Assembly (NCBI GenBank): GCA_016710745.1
Contig: JADJVB010000013.1
Location: 516,001 to 580,000 of the forward strand
DNA: 64,000 nt
Origin: Chitinophagaceae bacterium
GTDB taxonomy: Bacteria > Bacteroidota > Bacteroidia > Chitinophagales > Chitinophagaceae
Direction of reading: 5' to 3'
In this document: positions 1-10,000 of the stretch, one piece after another
How positions within the stretch are numbered: position 1 is the first letter of the stretch
Layout: the number at the start of each line of letters is the position of its first letter
The notes under the pieces: generated by a model
What the model was told of the DNA's origin: nothing
Database searches by the model: none
The model's input: the letters and a program-made list of their open reading frames with translations, nothing else
Translations under genes and position numbers: made by a program

Positions 1-542
1 TTGGGGAATGGACGCCTTACCGTCATCATATATTCTTTAACAGCTTTAAAAACGTCGGCCAGTAAAGGTTTCACTGCTTTCATTTTTTGTTGATCGGGAA
101 AGCGTGGGTGCGGTTTCATACCTACATCGTATTTGATGATATCGGTATAATTCATCTGGTACGTGTTAAACGTCTTCTCATCTTTTTCGTCGATAAAACC
201 GCCACCGGGTTTGGTGGTTATTTCATGATTAAAAAATGGTTCGTGAGACAGAAATACCTTTTTATCCTTGCTGATGCAAACATCCATTTCGAGTGTATTA
301 ACACCCAGGCCGATGGCGTTCAGCATGGCCGGGATCGTATTTTCGGGCATTAAACCCCGGCATCCGCGATGCCCCTGTTTGTCGAAGTCTCCGGCACCAC
401 CCAGCGGCGCATTTTTTAGTTCTTTGTTTTCGGTAGCCACGGTAGCATTGTTTTTTGTTGAAGAACATGAAAAGAGGATAATGCCGATCAGGATAAATTT
501 TGGCATTTTGATTTTCCCTGTTGAGAATATTCGTTTCATCAT
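1..542 (-). CDS. Glycerophosphodiester phosphodiesterase family lipoprotein (partial, C-terminus outside window)
   Basis: This is an open frame on the minus strand that runs off the left edge, so only about 180 N-terminal residues are visible. The reverse translation contains GHRGCRGLMPENTIPAM followed by LEMDVCISKD and LSHEP, which is the GDPD-family metal and catalytic region (HRG, PENT, E-D, H). These enzymes hydrolyse glycerophosphodiesters to glycerol-3-phosphate and an alcohol. The start is either the ATG at 542/539 or, more likely, the ATG at 506, which gives MPKFILIGIILFSCSS, a good lipoprotein signal with a lipobox cysteine. The protein would then be anchored in the envelope. The family call is firm; substrate and length cannot be judged here. 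Confidence 0.85.
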   Translation of the reverse strand, partial: MMKRIFSTGKIKMPKFILIGIILFSCSSTKNNATVATENKELKNAPLGGAGDFDKQGHRGCRGLMPENTIPAMLNAIGLGVNTLEMDVCISKDKKVFLSHEPFFNHEITTKPGGGFIDEKDEKTFNTYQMNYTDIIKYDVGMKPHPRFPDQQKMKAVKPLLADVFKAVKEYMMTVRRPFP

Positions 543-637
543 GGTTTAAAGTTAATCTAAAAAAACATTTGGTTCATACCGGTAAAACAAAAGGCATGAA
601 ATAATCATGCCTAATTTAAAATGGTATGTTAAATGAT

Positions 638-1435
638 TTAAATCTCTTCATCCTCATCCAAATCGTCTTCCCCATTGATTTCTTCCACGATCTCGCCTGT
701 TTCTGTTACGGTTAAAACGATTTCCTCAATTTCGATCTCCAATTCGGGCGTCTCAATAGCTTCAGTTGCGGCTTCTTCAGAAATGGTTTCTGCTGTATCC
801 GTGGGAATTATATCCAACGTTTCCTGGTCATTTGCGGCATTAAAGTTTTCCTCGGCCTCCTTTACATTGGTCGCCATGATCAGTTCTTCCATCAATACTT
901 CAGATATTTTTGGCAGGTCTTCGGCACTATTGATACCGAAATAATCCATAAAAGATTTAGATGTGGCATAGATGAGTGGCTTACCAACAGCATCTTCATT
1001 TCTGCCGGAGATGATCACCAGGTCTTTTTCGAGCAATTTTTGAACCGCATAATCGCAGTTTACACCGCGGATCGATTCAATTTCACTTTTGGTGATCGGT
1101 TGTTTATAAGCAATGATCGCGAGGGTTTCCAATGCGGCTGTTGACAGGCGTTTAAGAAATTTATCGCCATTAAGTTGCGCAACGGTTTTGTGGTATTCTT
1201 TTTTGGTAAGAAACTGCCAGCCGCCGCCGATCTCCCTCAACTCAAATGCATAAAACTCGGCGCCGTATTTTTCGCTGATGCCTGCAATGGCCGCATCAAC
1301 CTGCTCCTGCGTGGCACGGTCTTCAATAAAAGCCAATGCGCTGTTCACCAGCTCCAGAATTTCTTCATTGGTCAACGGTTTATCGCTGGCAAAAATTAAA
1401 GCTTCAATATGCGGAATGATCTCTGAAAGTTCCAT
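638..1435 (-). CDS. scpB: Segregation and condensation protein ScpB
   Basis: At 265 residues this is ScpB, the winged-helix partner of ScpA in the SMC-ScpAB condensin complex that organises and segregates the chromosome. The N-terminal two thirds carry the family pattern: IEALIFASDKPLTNEEI, then RLSTAALETLAIIAYKQPITKSEIESIRGVN, then the region reaching GKPLIYATS. The last roughly 75 residues are an acidic, Thr/Glu-rich tail (EEIEEI, DDLDEDEEI) that is not part of the core fold and is probably disordered; such tails are common in Bacteroidota. The gene lies downstream of atpG on the same strand, with a palindromic CCCCTAAAGGGG-type element filling the gap. Confidence 0.93.
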   Translation of the reverse strand: MELSEIIPHIEALIFASDKPLTNEEILELVNSALAFIEDRATQEQVDAAIAGISEKYGAEFYAFELREIGGGWQFLTKKEYHKTVAQLNGDKFLKRLSTAALETLAIIAYKQPITKSEIESIRGVNCDYAVQKLLEKDLVIISGRNEDAVGKPLIYATSKSFMDYFGINSAEDLPKISEVLMEELIMATNVKEAEENFNAANDQETLDIIPTDTAETISEEAATEAIETPELEIEIEEIVLTVTETGEIVEEINGEDDLDEDEEI

Positions 1436-1436
1436 G

Positions 1437-1511
1437 CCCCAAACCCCTAAAGGGGAATTGATTTGTGTTATAAAAAGTGTTTTTCCTGTTCCCCCTCCGG
1501 GGGCTAGGGGG
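1437..1511. repeat. Intergenic palindromic element (CCCCTAAAGGGG / CCCCCTCCGGGGGCTAGGGGG type)
   Basis: The short gap between atpG and scpB is almost entirely two GC-rich palindromes, ACCCCTAAAGGGGA and CCCCCTCCGGGGGCTAGGGGG, joined by an AT-rich stretch. A related element lies at 22027-22053. The layout (intergenic, palindromic, abutting stop codons) fits a dispersed REP-like repeat. It may act as an RNA hairpin between the two cistrons. Confidence 0.6.
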
Positions 1512-1513
1512 CC

Positions 1514-2395
1514 TTATCCCTGTAATGCAGCAGCACCACTCACAATCTCCGTTAATTCGGTTGTAATGGCCGCCTGCCTTGCACGGTTATAGCTGATCTT
1601 TAATGATTTTAAAAGTTCGTTCGCGTTATCACTGGCCTTATCCATCGCTGTCATCCGGGCACCATGCTCGCTGGCATTGGCATCCAGGGTAGCCTTAAAC
1701 AACTGCGTGTTTAAGATCTTCGGCATTAATTCCGCGATCAACACATCTTTTCCGGGTTCAAATAAGAAATCGGCATTGGCCTGTCCTGCTGCTTTTTCCA
1801 CTTTGGCGATGGGTAAAAATTGTTCGGAAACAAAGCGCTGCGTGGCTGCATTTTTAAATTCACTGTAAATCAATTCAACAGCATCCACTTCTTTATTGGC
1901 AAAAGCCTCCATGGCATGTTTGGCTGCAGTTTGAACTTTTTCGAAACTCAATCCACTGAAAATATCCCAATATTGGTTGATTACTTTAAATCCATGCTTG
2001 GTAAAATTCTCGTATCCTTTTTTACCGATGGGTAAGATCTGTACTTTTCCTTTTGCAAACTGCTGCGGATATTTTTCGTCGATCACCTGTTTGGCCAGTT
2101 TGATCAGGTTACTGTTATACCCCCCGCATAATCCACGATCGCTGGTTACGATGATAACCATCACATTGTCAACCGGGCGTTGCGCGGCCAACGCAATACT
2201 TACATCGCCTTCGCTGTTGCTCACAATATTTCCCAGCATTTCCTGCAGTTTTTGTGCATAGGGGCGCATTTGTGTAATAGCGTCCTGGGCACGGCGTAAT
2301 TTGGCCGCGCTTACCATTTTCATGGCCTTGGTAATCTGCTGTGTACTTTGAACACTCTTGATCCGGTTACGAACCTCTTTTAATGCACCACTCAT
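1514..2395 (-). CDS. atpG: ATP synthase F1 subunit gamma
   Basis: A 293-residue protein with the complete gamma-subunit pattern: N-terminal MSGALKEVRNRIKSVQSTQQ and ITKAMKMVSAAKLRRAQ (first rotor helix), central SDRGLCGGYN, and C-terminal ASDNANELLKSLKISYNRAR then AAITTELTEIVSGAAAL (second rotor helix). It forms the rotating central stalk of the F1 motor in the cytoplasm. Here it is not next to atpA or other atp genes: upstream lies an outer-membrane receptor gene with its own terminator, and downstream is scpB. It has its own promoter (see 2448-2478). The start at 2395 gives the standard MSGALKEVRNRI beginning. Confidence 0.96.
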   Translation of the reverse strand: MSGALKEVRNRIKSVQSTQQITKAMKMVSAAKLRRAQDAITQMRPYAQKLQEMLGNIVSNSEGDVSIALAAQRPVDNVMVIIVTSDRGLCGGYNSNLIKLAKQVIDEKYPQQFAKGKVQILPIGKKGYENFTKHGFKVINQYWDIFSGLSFEKVQTAAKHAMEAFANKEVDAVELIYSEFKNAATQRFVSEQFLPIAKVEKAAGQANADFLFEPGKDVLIAELMPKILNTQLFKATLDANASEHGARMTAMDKASDNANELLKSLKISYNRARQAAITTELTEIVSGAAALQG

Positions 2396-2447
2396 AGTAA
2401 TATCCTGGTTAAATTAATGTATGGCTACCTTTTAGCTTTTAGGGGGG

Positions 2448-2478
2448 CAAAGGTATAAGAAAATTGCCAATTCGCAAT
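2448..2478 (-). promoter_or_regulatory. Bacteroidota-type promoter of atpG
   Basis: Read on the minus strand there is ATTG (2478-2475), exactly 19 bases, then TACCTTTG (2455-2448), matching the phylum's TTG-N19-TAnnTTTG promoter. The -7 box lies about 53 bases upstream of the atpG start codon. The -33 side falls inside the terminator-like hairpin of the upstream gene. Confidence 0.7.
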
Positions 2479-2498
2479 AGGCATTGGGCAATTTGAAG
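2460..2498 (-). terminator. Terminator-like hairpin after the outer-membrane receptor gene
   Basis: On the minus strand AAATTGCC and GGCAATTT form the arms of a hairpin followed by TTTTCTT, starting about 14 bases after the stop of the gene ending at 2512. It overlaps the -33 part of the atpG promoter. Confidence 0.55.
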
Positions 2499-2511
2499 CG
2501 GGTATTTGATA

Positions 2512-5343
2512 CTAAAAACGTGGGGGACCGCCCATTCGTCTAAAATCCATGCCCGGCGCACCCTGTACCTTCTGGCCAACAAATTTTTGTATACGGTAGG
2601 TAAAACTGGCAATAAAGTAACGAGTCAGGCGGTTCGTACGCGTATCGTTAATATAGTTCGAGTTTACGGTACGGTTAATATTACTGTTTTGTTTAAACAG
2701 GTCATAGGCTTCAATTTTTAATATGCCGTTCTTCTTTTTAAACAGTTGTTTTTCTATAGAGGCATTCATGATCACCTGGTTTTGGGTTACACTGCTGGCC
2801 AAACCATTATTGATCGTATAGTCAACATCATATTTCAATACCAGGGTTTTGGTAATATTTAAATTCATATTGCTGCTGAAAGTCCAGGCACTACTCGATG
2901 AATTTTGTAAAGTGGTAACCGGCTTGCTCCCGGTATTTTTATAGTTCACGTTATTTAAACTATAACTGATACCTGTGCCTAATTCCAAAATTTCCTTATA
3001 ATTATATTCAAAATTAAAGCCCTGGCTGACCACCCAGTTACGGCCAATATTTCGGATACTATCGATCAAATTGATATTGTGGTTAAAATTAGCGGTTCCC
3101 CTTACCGAGATCACGTATTTTCTGTTTTTGTATGGCCTCGAGTAAACATAAAATCCAAGTAAATTGTAATACCCGTTTACATTTTCGGGGATGCTCAATT
3201 GGCGGGCACCCGAATCCAAAGAAATGGTATTGTTTACGATCTGGTTTTTGATGGTATTGAAACTAAAATTGGTAAACAGCACTTTTCCACTTACCAGATT
3301 GAAATTATTGAAACTGACATTCATGTTGTGATTCATAGATGGCTTAAGCGCGGGATTTCCCAAGCTCACGCTCTGTTGATTACTTTGATCAGGCACGGGC
3401 TGCAACTGCGTATAGCTGGGCTGGGTAGCATTTCCATTGTAACTGAAATTAAGCGTTTTTGTACGGCTGAAATTATATACAAAACGGGCAATAGGAAAAA
3501 CACTGGCCCGCTTAATTGTTTCGTAAGCGCTATCCTTGGTAACAGATTTCCCCTGCAGGTTTACCGGTTGCAAACTTATGCCGATGGTGTAATTGTATTT
3601 CTTTTTGGTGGTGCGCAAACTCAGGCCAATGCGGTTGTTATAAAAATTATTTTCATAATCGTTACTTAAAAAGGGATTTAATGTTTTTACCTGTGTGGCC
3701 TGATCTACATTAAATGTTTTCCGGTCGTTACGCGAATAATTTAAGTTGTGCGAATAGGTCAGGTCCAGGGCCTGGGTTTTGTTTAAAGGCTCAGAATACG
3801 TGAACCGGATACCATAATTATAATTGTTATTAGCCTGGTCGATAAACTGGTAATTGTTTCGCGGTCCAACACCGGGTGGGATATACTGGTAACTCAAATT
3901 CGTGGCATCCTGCTCCGAATTGGTTTGATCGGTACCCAAACTTAAACTGGTTGAAAAATTACGGCCACGTTTCCTGAACCGGTGATTGTATAAAATAATG
4001 ATGCGGTAATTGGGTGCCAGCGAGTTCACCAGGCTCTTGTTGCTGCCGTCGTTGATCTTTCTGCTATCTTTATTGGTATTGGCGAATACATGGTAGTTGT
4101 CGGCGTCGCTGCCGCTGAAATTAAAGCTGGGACTTATTTTTACATAATTGAAGGAGTCAATCTGATATTCCATGTTAAAAGTAACCCGGTGTGAATTTCC
4201 CCTGGTGAGGTTGTCAACATCCTGGTTATTAAATACCGTGTTATCTTCATAGAAATTTTGTATGGCACTGTTTTGCAACTGGCTGGTGTTTTTATGGTTG
4301 TACGAGTAACTGCCGTACACGCTGATTCTTTTGCTCCATTGATCGCGGTAATTAAAACCAACCGAATTGGTTGTTGAAATGCCGTCGTTATTGCCACCGG
4401 TAAACGCACTGGGGTCAATATTCCGGACATTGTTCATGCCCCCCGCATTGCTAACCACCTGCATACCTGCACGCATCATACTCGTAGCACCCCGGTTGCC
4501 GCCGCCGGCAAAATTAAATAAAGACGTGTTGGTATTGTTACTGTTGGCCAGCACGGAGATCTGTTTGTCGTTATTAAAGTAATTGCCATTAAGCGATGCC
4601 TGGTAGCGGTTCTGGGTTCCATATCCCGCCGTGGCCCTGCCAAAAAAACCCTTGTTCTTATCTTTCCTGATCTGGATATTCATCACTTTATCCGGATCAC
4701 CATCCTTGATACCCGAAACGGTGGCCTGGTCGCCATAATCATCAATGATCTGTATTTTATCAACAATATTGGCGGGCAGCTCCTTGGTGGCTGTTTTAAC
4801 ATCACCACTAAAAAAATCCTTACCATTTACTTTTACCCTGGTTACGGCTTTACCCTGTGCCGTTACATTGCCGTCTTTGTCAACCTGTATGCCGGGCATT
4901 TTTTTGATCAGGTCTTCCACTACCGCACCTTCCTTGGTTTTAAACGACGATGCATTGTATTCTATCGTGTCTTCCTTGATCACAATAGCGGGTGCTTCCA
5001 CGGTCACTTCTGCCAGCAATTTGGCATCCTGAGCCATCACAAATTGGCCAACTTCAATTATTTTTTCGCTTTTTTTAACCGGAACAAATCGGGCCACCGG
5101 CCAATAGCCCATGTGGCGTATGATGATTGAAAAATCTGAAGAGGGAACATTTTGAAAGCGGAACTGCCCCTTGGAATCGGTAAATGTATAGCTGGTATCG
5201 CCGGGCACAGATTTTACCACCAAACCGATCACCGCGTTCTCAATAGGTTTTAAGGTAGCGGAGTCGGTAAGCGTTCCCTTCACCTGTGCTTTTGCAGCTA
5301 AACCTAAAAAAATCACAGCGACTGTGATTAGTGTCTTTCTCAT
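2512..5343 (-). CDS. TonB-dependent-receptor-like outer membrane beta-barrel protein (OMP_b-brl_3 type)
   Basis: A 943-residue outer-membrane protein. Residues 1-19 are a signal peptide ending in AKAQ. About 20-110 is a carboxypeptidase-regulatory-like beta-sandwich (VKGTLTDSATLKPIENAVI ... FTDSKGQFRFQNVPS). About 120-230 is a plug-like domain (EDLIKKMPGIQVDKDGNVTA, VKVNGKDFFSGD, DKIQIIDDYGDQA). From about 245 to the end it is a long barrel rich in alternating aromatic strands. The family occurs across Bacteroidota and is thought to take up or display unknown substrates; no SusD partner or substrate enzyme sits beside it, so the cargo is unknown. The sequence ends in GGPPRF with a terminal aromatic, as barrels do. 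A TAnnTTTG -7 box lies upstream at 5389-5396. Confidence 0.85.
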   Translation of the reverse strand: MRKTLITVAVIFLGLAAKAQVKGTLTDSATLKPIENAVIGLVVKSVPGDTSYTFTDSKGQFRFQNVPSSDFSIIIRHMGYWPVARFVPVKKSEKIIEVGQFVMAQDAKLLAEVTVEAPAIVIKEDTIEYNASSFKTKEGAVVEDLIKKMPGIQVDKDGNVTAQGKAVTRVKVNGKDFFSGDVKTATKELPANIVDKIQIIDDYGDQATVSGIKDGDPDKVMNIQIRKDKNKGFFGRATAGYGTQNRYQASLNGNYFNNDKQISVLANSNNTNTSLFNFAGGGNRGATSMMRAGMQVVSNAGGMNNVRNIDPSAFTGGNNDGISTTNSVGFNYRDQWSKRISVYGSYSYNHKNTSQLQNSAIQNFYEDNTVFNNQDVDNLTRGNSHRVTFNMEYQIDSFNYVKISPSFNFSGSDADNYHVFANTNKDSRKINDGSNKSLVNSLAPNYRIIILYNHRFRKRGRNFSTSLSLGTDQTNSEQDATNLSYQYIPPGVGPRNNYQFIDQANNNYNYGIRFTYSEPLNKTQALDLTYSHNLNYSRNDRKTFNVDQATQVKTLNPFLSNDYENNFYNNRIGLSLRTTKKKYNYTIGISLQPVNLQGKSVTKDSAYETIKRASVFPIARFVYNFSRTKTLNFSYNGNATQPSYTQLQPVPDQSNQQSVSLGNPALKPSMNHNMNVSFNNFNLVSGKVLFTNFSFNTIKNQIVNNTISLDSGARQLSIPENVNGYYNLLGFYVYSRPYKNRKYVISVRGTANFNHNINLIDSIRNIGRNWVVSQGFNFEYNYKEILELGTGISYSLNNVNYKNTGSKPVTTLQNSSSSAWTFSSNMNLNITKTLVLKYDVDYTINNGLASSVTQNQVIMNASIEKQLFKKKNGILKIEAYDLFKQNSNINRTVNSNYINDTRTNRLTRYFIASFTYRIQKFVGQKVQGAPGMDFRRMGGPPRF

Positions 5344-5388
5344 AAATACAAGTTGATATACGAATTCGTTCGTGTAAAAGTAGACTTA

Positions 5389-5396
5389 CAAATTTA
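5389..5396 (-). promoter_or_regulatory. Putative -7 box for the outer-membrane receptor gene
   Basis: TAAATTTG on the minus strand matches TAnnTTTG, about 46 bases upstream of the start at 5343. No clear TTTG lies at the -33 distance. The box sits within a short inverted repeat (CTTAC ... GTAAG, 5385-5404) that could be an operator or an RNA stem. Confidence 0.4.
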
Positions 5397-5463
5397 TATG
5401 TAAGAATTTATTTTGATGAATGGTAGTTGTTTAGATATTTCTTAACATTTTTGAAGAAGGAAC

Positions 5464-6057
5464 CTAAAATGTATACGTAAGTGACACTGCTCCGGGGCCG
5501 GCATTCAGGGTAAGATTAGACCCCTTGTTATTCAACTGCTTTCGGTGTTTTCGGTGAATGGCATACGCAATAGCGTCATAAACCAGCAGAAATCCACCCT
5601 GTAGCATGATGGAATTTCCATAACCCCTGAACTGCCCGGGATTTTTTTGGTTGTCAGCGGTTTTGTTCATCAACAATCCCGATCCCACATAAACCAGGTC
5701 CAGTCCGGCATTGATCAGGTAAGTTTTTTCAATTTTATTTTGGTGCTTCAGCACATCGGCCAATGTTGGGTTGTCAATTTTTTCGCGGCTGGCACCCCAA
5801 TATCCCAGACCTGCAATGGCGAGGTTAATGCCGCCCCACATCACATTCATCTGGTGAAAATACCGGTTCTCATCATTTCGGGTATCGGTGGCAATGGCGC
5901 TGCCTGCAATATTAACCACCGACCAACCGGCCAGGGCTATCATCGCCTGTTTACTGGTTTTAACGCGTTCTTTTTCATATTTCGTCAAATCTAATGTTTG
6001 CGAAAAAACCGGTACTATAAACACGACCGTTAAAATGAGCAGGTATATCTTTTGCAT
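5464..6057 (-). CDS. Hypothetical membrane protein with four predicted helices
   Basis: A 197-residue protein whose function I do not recognise. It begins with a signal-like segment (MQKIYLLILTVVFIVPVFSQ), followed by four hydrophobic stretches: AMIALAGWSVVNIAGSAIA, VMWGGINLAIAGLGYWGA, YLINAGLDLVYVGSGLLM and GNSIMLQGGFLLVYDAIAYA. It ends in a short basic and polar tail. Similar small proteins (DUF6992-like, from memory) are widespread and uncharacterised in Bacteroidota. It lies in the same direction as its neighbours, with a 48-base gap to the lipoprotein gene downstream-numbered at 6106, so the two may be co-transcribed. Confidence 0.7.
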   Translation of the reverse strand: MQKIYLLILTVVFIVPVFSQTLDLTKYEKERVKTSKQAMIALAGWSVVNIAGSAIATDTRNDENRYFHQMNVMWGGINLAIAGLGYWGASREKIDNPTLADVLKHQNKIEKTYLINAGLDLVYVGSGLLMNKTADNQKNPGQFRGYGNSIMLQGGFLLVYDAIAYAIHRKHRKQLNNKGSNLTLNAGPGAVSLTYTF

Positions 6058-6105
6058 AACTTAATTTTATTTTCCAATTACGAAACAAGATTACTGCCAT
6101 ATTGT

Positions 6106-6807
6106 TCAGGGTTCTAATTTTATTTTTACCGGTTTTAACCGGTAGATCATCTTAAAGGAACCGCCCTCTGATGTAGTTTGAGAAAGCGGAATATCGCGGT
6201 ACAGGGTACATTCCAGCGTTAATATCTTGCGGTTTTGTCGGGCTAATTCGGCAGCCGGGATGGTGATCCTATTGCCCGGGCCTTCTTCCTTGATCGAAAA
6301 ACTGCTGTCAGAACCTGCTGTTTTTATTTCAATAAAATCGTTAGCGCCCAAAGGCCGAAGGTTATAATATAAATGCAGGTCTTCCTTTCGGCTGGCAGTG
6401 GCCGGCACTTCATGGAGGGTGAACGTGGAGAAATCGAAACTGTTTTCAAGTTTCTTATTATTCAAATCGGCAAAACGGATGGTATGATTACCAATAAAAT
6501 CACTAAAACGTTGTTTTGTTTCGTAATAGGCACCGCTTCCTTCGCTGCTGTCTACCACCAGGTTTTCACCATCCAGTTCAACCCGGCTGGGGTAGTTCAG
6601 CACCAGGGTGGTACCTGCAGGGCCGGCAAATCGATACTGCAGGTCGAGTTCCACCTGCTCATCTGATTGGTTATAGGATAGCTCGTAATCCATAAAGATC
6701 TTATCCTGGTTTACATCTTTACTATCGCCAATCTCATTGCTGTCGCAGGCGACAAGAGCCATGACTGTAAATAAAATTCCTGCCAAAAATGATTTTTGAT
6801 GTTTCAT
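6106..6807 (-). CDS. Hypothetical lipoprotein
   Basis: A 233-residue protein with a lipoprotein signal (MKHQKSFLAGILFTVMALVAC, lipobox cysteine at residue 21), so it is probably anchored in the envelope. The rest is predicted beta-rich, with repeated short hydrophobic strands and no motif I recognise. It contains patterns such as LDLQYRFAGPAGTTLVLNYP and ILTLECTLYRDIPLS that suggest an Ig-like sandwich; this is inference from strand periodicity only. It is transcribed away from secA and towards the four-helix membrane protein gene. Confidence 0.68.
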   Translation of the reverse strand: MKHQKSFLAGILFTVMALVACDSNEIGDSKDVNQDKIFMDYELSYNQSDEQVELDLQYRFAGPAGTTLVLNYPSRVELDGENLVVDSSEGSGAYYETKQRFSDFIGNHTIRFADLNNKKLENSFDFSTFTLHEVPATASRKEDLHLYYNLRPLGANDFIEIKTAGSDSSFSIKEEGPGNRITIPAAELARQNRKILTLECTLYRDIPLSQTTSEGGSFKMIYRLKPVKIKLEP

Positions 6808-6919
6808 ATTGCTGCTGGTTTGGTATTTATGCCCTCATTGGTGAAAAAGTTAGTTAATTAAATCATAAACGGTCAAAAAACAGCTGTTAAAGACTCAAAA
6901 TCAAACCCTAAACATTTAC

Positions 6920-6927
6920 TACCTTTG
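6920..6927 (+). promoter_or_regulatory. Putative -7 box of the secA promoter
   Basis: TACCTTTG matches the Bacteroidota TAnnTTTG element. It implies a transcript start near 6934 and a leader of about 120 bases before the secA ATG at 7054. No clear TTTG is present 19-20 bases upstream. Confidence 0.5.
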
Positions 6928-7053
6928 TCGCCCCTTTATGGTTAGCGGTTCAGATGCTGTCATTATGGCTCAAAAATATTTTTTGCATCATATTTGACTT
7001 GTAATGGTCCGGATAGTAAAGAAATTAAACAATACCCAACAATACTGAATTTT

Positions 7054-10000
7054 ATGATAGGAGCTATTTCAAAACTTTTTGGTGGAAATAAGAGCGAAAA
7101 AGACGTTAAAAAGATAAGACCCGTGGTTGAGCAGATCAACCAATTCTTCAACCAATACCAAAGCCTGAGTAATGACGAACTGCGGAGTAAGACCACCGGG
7201 TTTAAGCAGCGTATTGCCGAACACCTCAGTAAAATTGATGCGGAAGTAAAAGAGAAAAAACAAACGGCAGAAGAATTGCCCATTTCTGATATCAATGGCC
7301 GTGATGTGATTTATAAGGAGATTGATGAACTCGACAAAGAGCGGGATAAAGAGCTTGAAGTTATTTTACAGGACATATTGCCCGAAGCTTTTGCCGTAGT
7401 TAAAGAAACCAGCAGGCGTTTTAAAGAAAATGAAACGCTGGAAGTAACCGCCACCGAACTGGACCGTACATTGGCTACACAAAAAGACAGTTTAACCATT
7501 GAAGGGGATAAGGCCATTTATAAAAACAGCTGGACAGCCGGTGGTACAAAGATCACCTGGAACATGGTTCACTACGATGTACAGTTGATTGGTGGTATGG
7601 TGTTACACGCCGGTAAAATTGCTGAGATGGCAACCGGTGAGGGTAAAACGCTGGTGAGTACGTTGCCCGCCTACCTGAACGCCCTGTCGGGCCAGGGTGT
7701 ACATATTGTTACCGTGAATGATTACCTGGCCAAACGTGATGGTGAGTGGAATGGCCCCATTTTTGAATTTTTAGGTCTGCGTGTTGATTGTATCGACAAG
7801 CACGAGCCTAACGGCGACGCCCGCCGGCATGCCTACAACGCCGATATTATTTATGGCACCAATAACGAATTTGGATTTGATTACCTGCGTGATAACATGG
7901 TGCATACGCCTTCTGAAATGGTGCAGCGCAAACATCATTTTGCCATGGTGGATGAGGTGGATAGTGTATTGATCGATGACGCCCGTACGCCGTTGATCAT
8001 CAGTGGTCCGGTTGGGCATAGTGATGATACCCAGCAATTTTTTGAGCTAAGGCCAAGAATAGAAAAATTAATTGAGGCGCAACGCAAAGCAACCAACCAG
8101 TTTTTAATTGAAGCCAAGAAAAAGATCGCCGAAGGAAATGATGATCCCAAAGATGGCGGGTTGGCATTGTTTCGGGCGCATCGTGGTTTGCCAAAGAACA
8201 ATGCGCTGATCAAATTTTTGAGTGAGCCGGGTATCCGCGTTAAAATGCAAAAAACCGAAAACTACTATTTGGCCGATCAGCAAAAAGAAATGCCTAAGGT
8301 TGATGCGGAATTATATTTCAATATTGATGAAAAAAATAACCAGGTTGATCTAACCGATCTGGGTATTTCGTTGATCACAAAGAGCGGCGAAGATCCCGAA
8401 TTTTTCATCTTACCCGATATAGCCACCAGGCTGGCGGATATTGAAAAGAGTGCTGCCGCACCCGACGAAAAACTGCATCAGAAAGAATCTTTACTGAACG
8501 ATTACTCGTTAAAGGCTGATCGTATTCATACCATGCAGCAATTACTGAAATCCTATACGTTGTTTGAGAAAGATGTGGAGTATGTGGTGATAGACGGCGC
8601 TGTTAAGATCGTGGATGAACAAACCGGCCGTATCATGGAAGGCCGCAGATATTCTGATGGTTTACACCAGGCCATTGAAGCCAAGGAAAATGTGAAGATA
8701 GAAGCGTCAACACAAACCTATGCCACGGTAACCCTGCAGAATTATTTCAGGATGTACCATAAGCTTGCCGGTATGACCGGTACGGCGGAAACAGAAGCCG
8801 GCGAATTCTGGACGATCTATAAACTGGATGTGGTTAATATACCAACCAATGTGCCCGTGATCAGAAAAGATGAGCAGGATTTTGTGTACAAAACAAAACG
8901 TGAAAAATATAAGGCCGTCATTGAAGAGATTGAAAAATTGCGCAGCATCGGAAGGCCCTGCCTGGTGGGTACCACCAATGTGGAAGTGAGTGAATTGCTG
9001 GCGAGGATGCTGAAACAGAAAAATATTCCACACAATGTATTGAACGCGAAGCAACACGGCAAAGAAGCGCAGGTGGTTGCCGAAGCCGGTTTAACGGGCG
9101 CCGTTACCATTGCCACCAATATGGCCGGTAGGGGTACCGATATTAAACTGGGGCCAGGTGTTAAAGAAGCAGGCGGTTTGGCCATTTTGGGTACCGAACG
9201 TCATGAGAGCCGCCGGGTAGACAGGCAGTTGCGCGGACGGGCGGGTCGCCAGGGCGATCCCGGAAGTTCAAGCTTTTTTGTTTCGCTGGAAGATGACCTG
9301 ATGCGTATGTTTGGCAGTGAGCGTATTGCCGGACTGATGGACAGGATGGGATACAAGGAAGGCGAGGTGATTCAGCATAGCATGATCACCAAGAGTATTG
9401 AACGGGCGCAGAAAAAAGTGGAGGAAAATAACTTTGGTATCCGTAAGCGTTTGCTCGAATATGATGATGTGATGAACAAGCAGCGTAACGTGGTATATAA
9501 AAAACGTAACCATGCTTTGTTTGGCGAGCGGCTGGCACTCGACCTGGATAATTCATTTTATTCTGTTGCGGGTGGATTAATTAATTCGTTCAGGGAATTA
9601 AACGACCACGAAGGATTTAAACTGGCAGCCATTGTGAATTTTGGAATCGATACCACCATAACAGAAGAAGAACTTGGGAAATCTGATTTTAATTCATTGA
9701 CCGAACGCCTGTATACCGAAGCAATTGAGCAGTATCGACGCAAAACAGATGCGTTGGTTAAGCAAACGTTACCGATTATAAAAAATATCCGCCACGAGCA
9801 GGGTAATCATATCGAAAATGTGGCCGTGCCCTTTACGGATGGGAAAAAACAGATTCAGGCATTGGCCAACCTGGATAAATATTTAGCAACCGAGGGAAGA
9901 GAACTGAATGATGCGCTGGAACGCAATATCACGCTGGCTTTAATTGACGATGCCTGGAAAGAGCACCTGCGGGCCATGGACGATCTGCGTCAAAGCGTGC

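Noticed and set aside
3199..3669. A 156-codon open frame on the plus strand
   Set aside because: Antisense shadow inside the outer-membrane receptor gene.
6928..7053. A riboswitch or regulatory peptide in the secA leader
   Set aside because: The leader of about 120 bases is long enough, but I see no conserved RNA motif and no short open frame with a good ribosome site.
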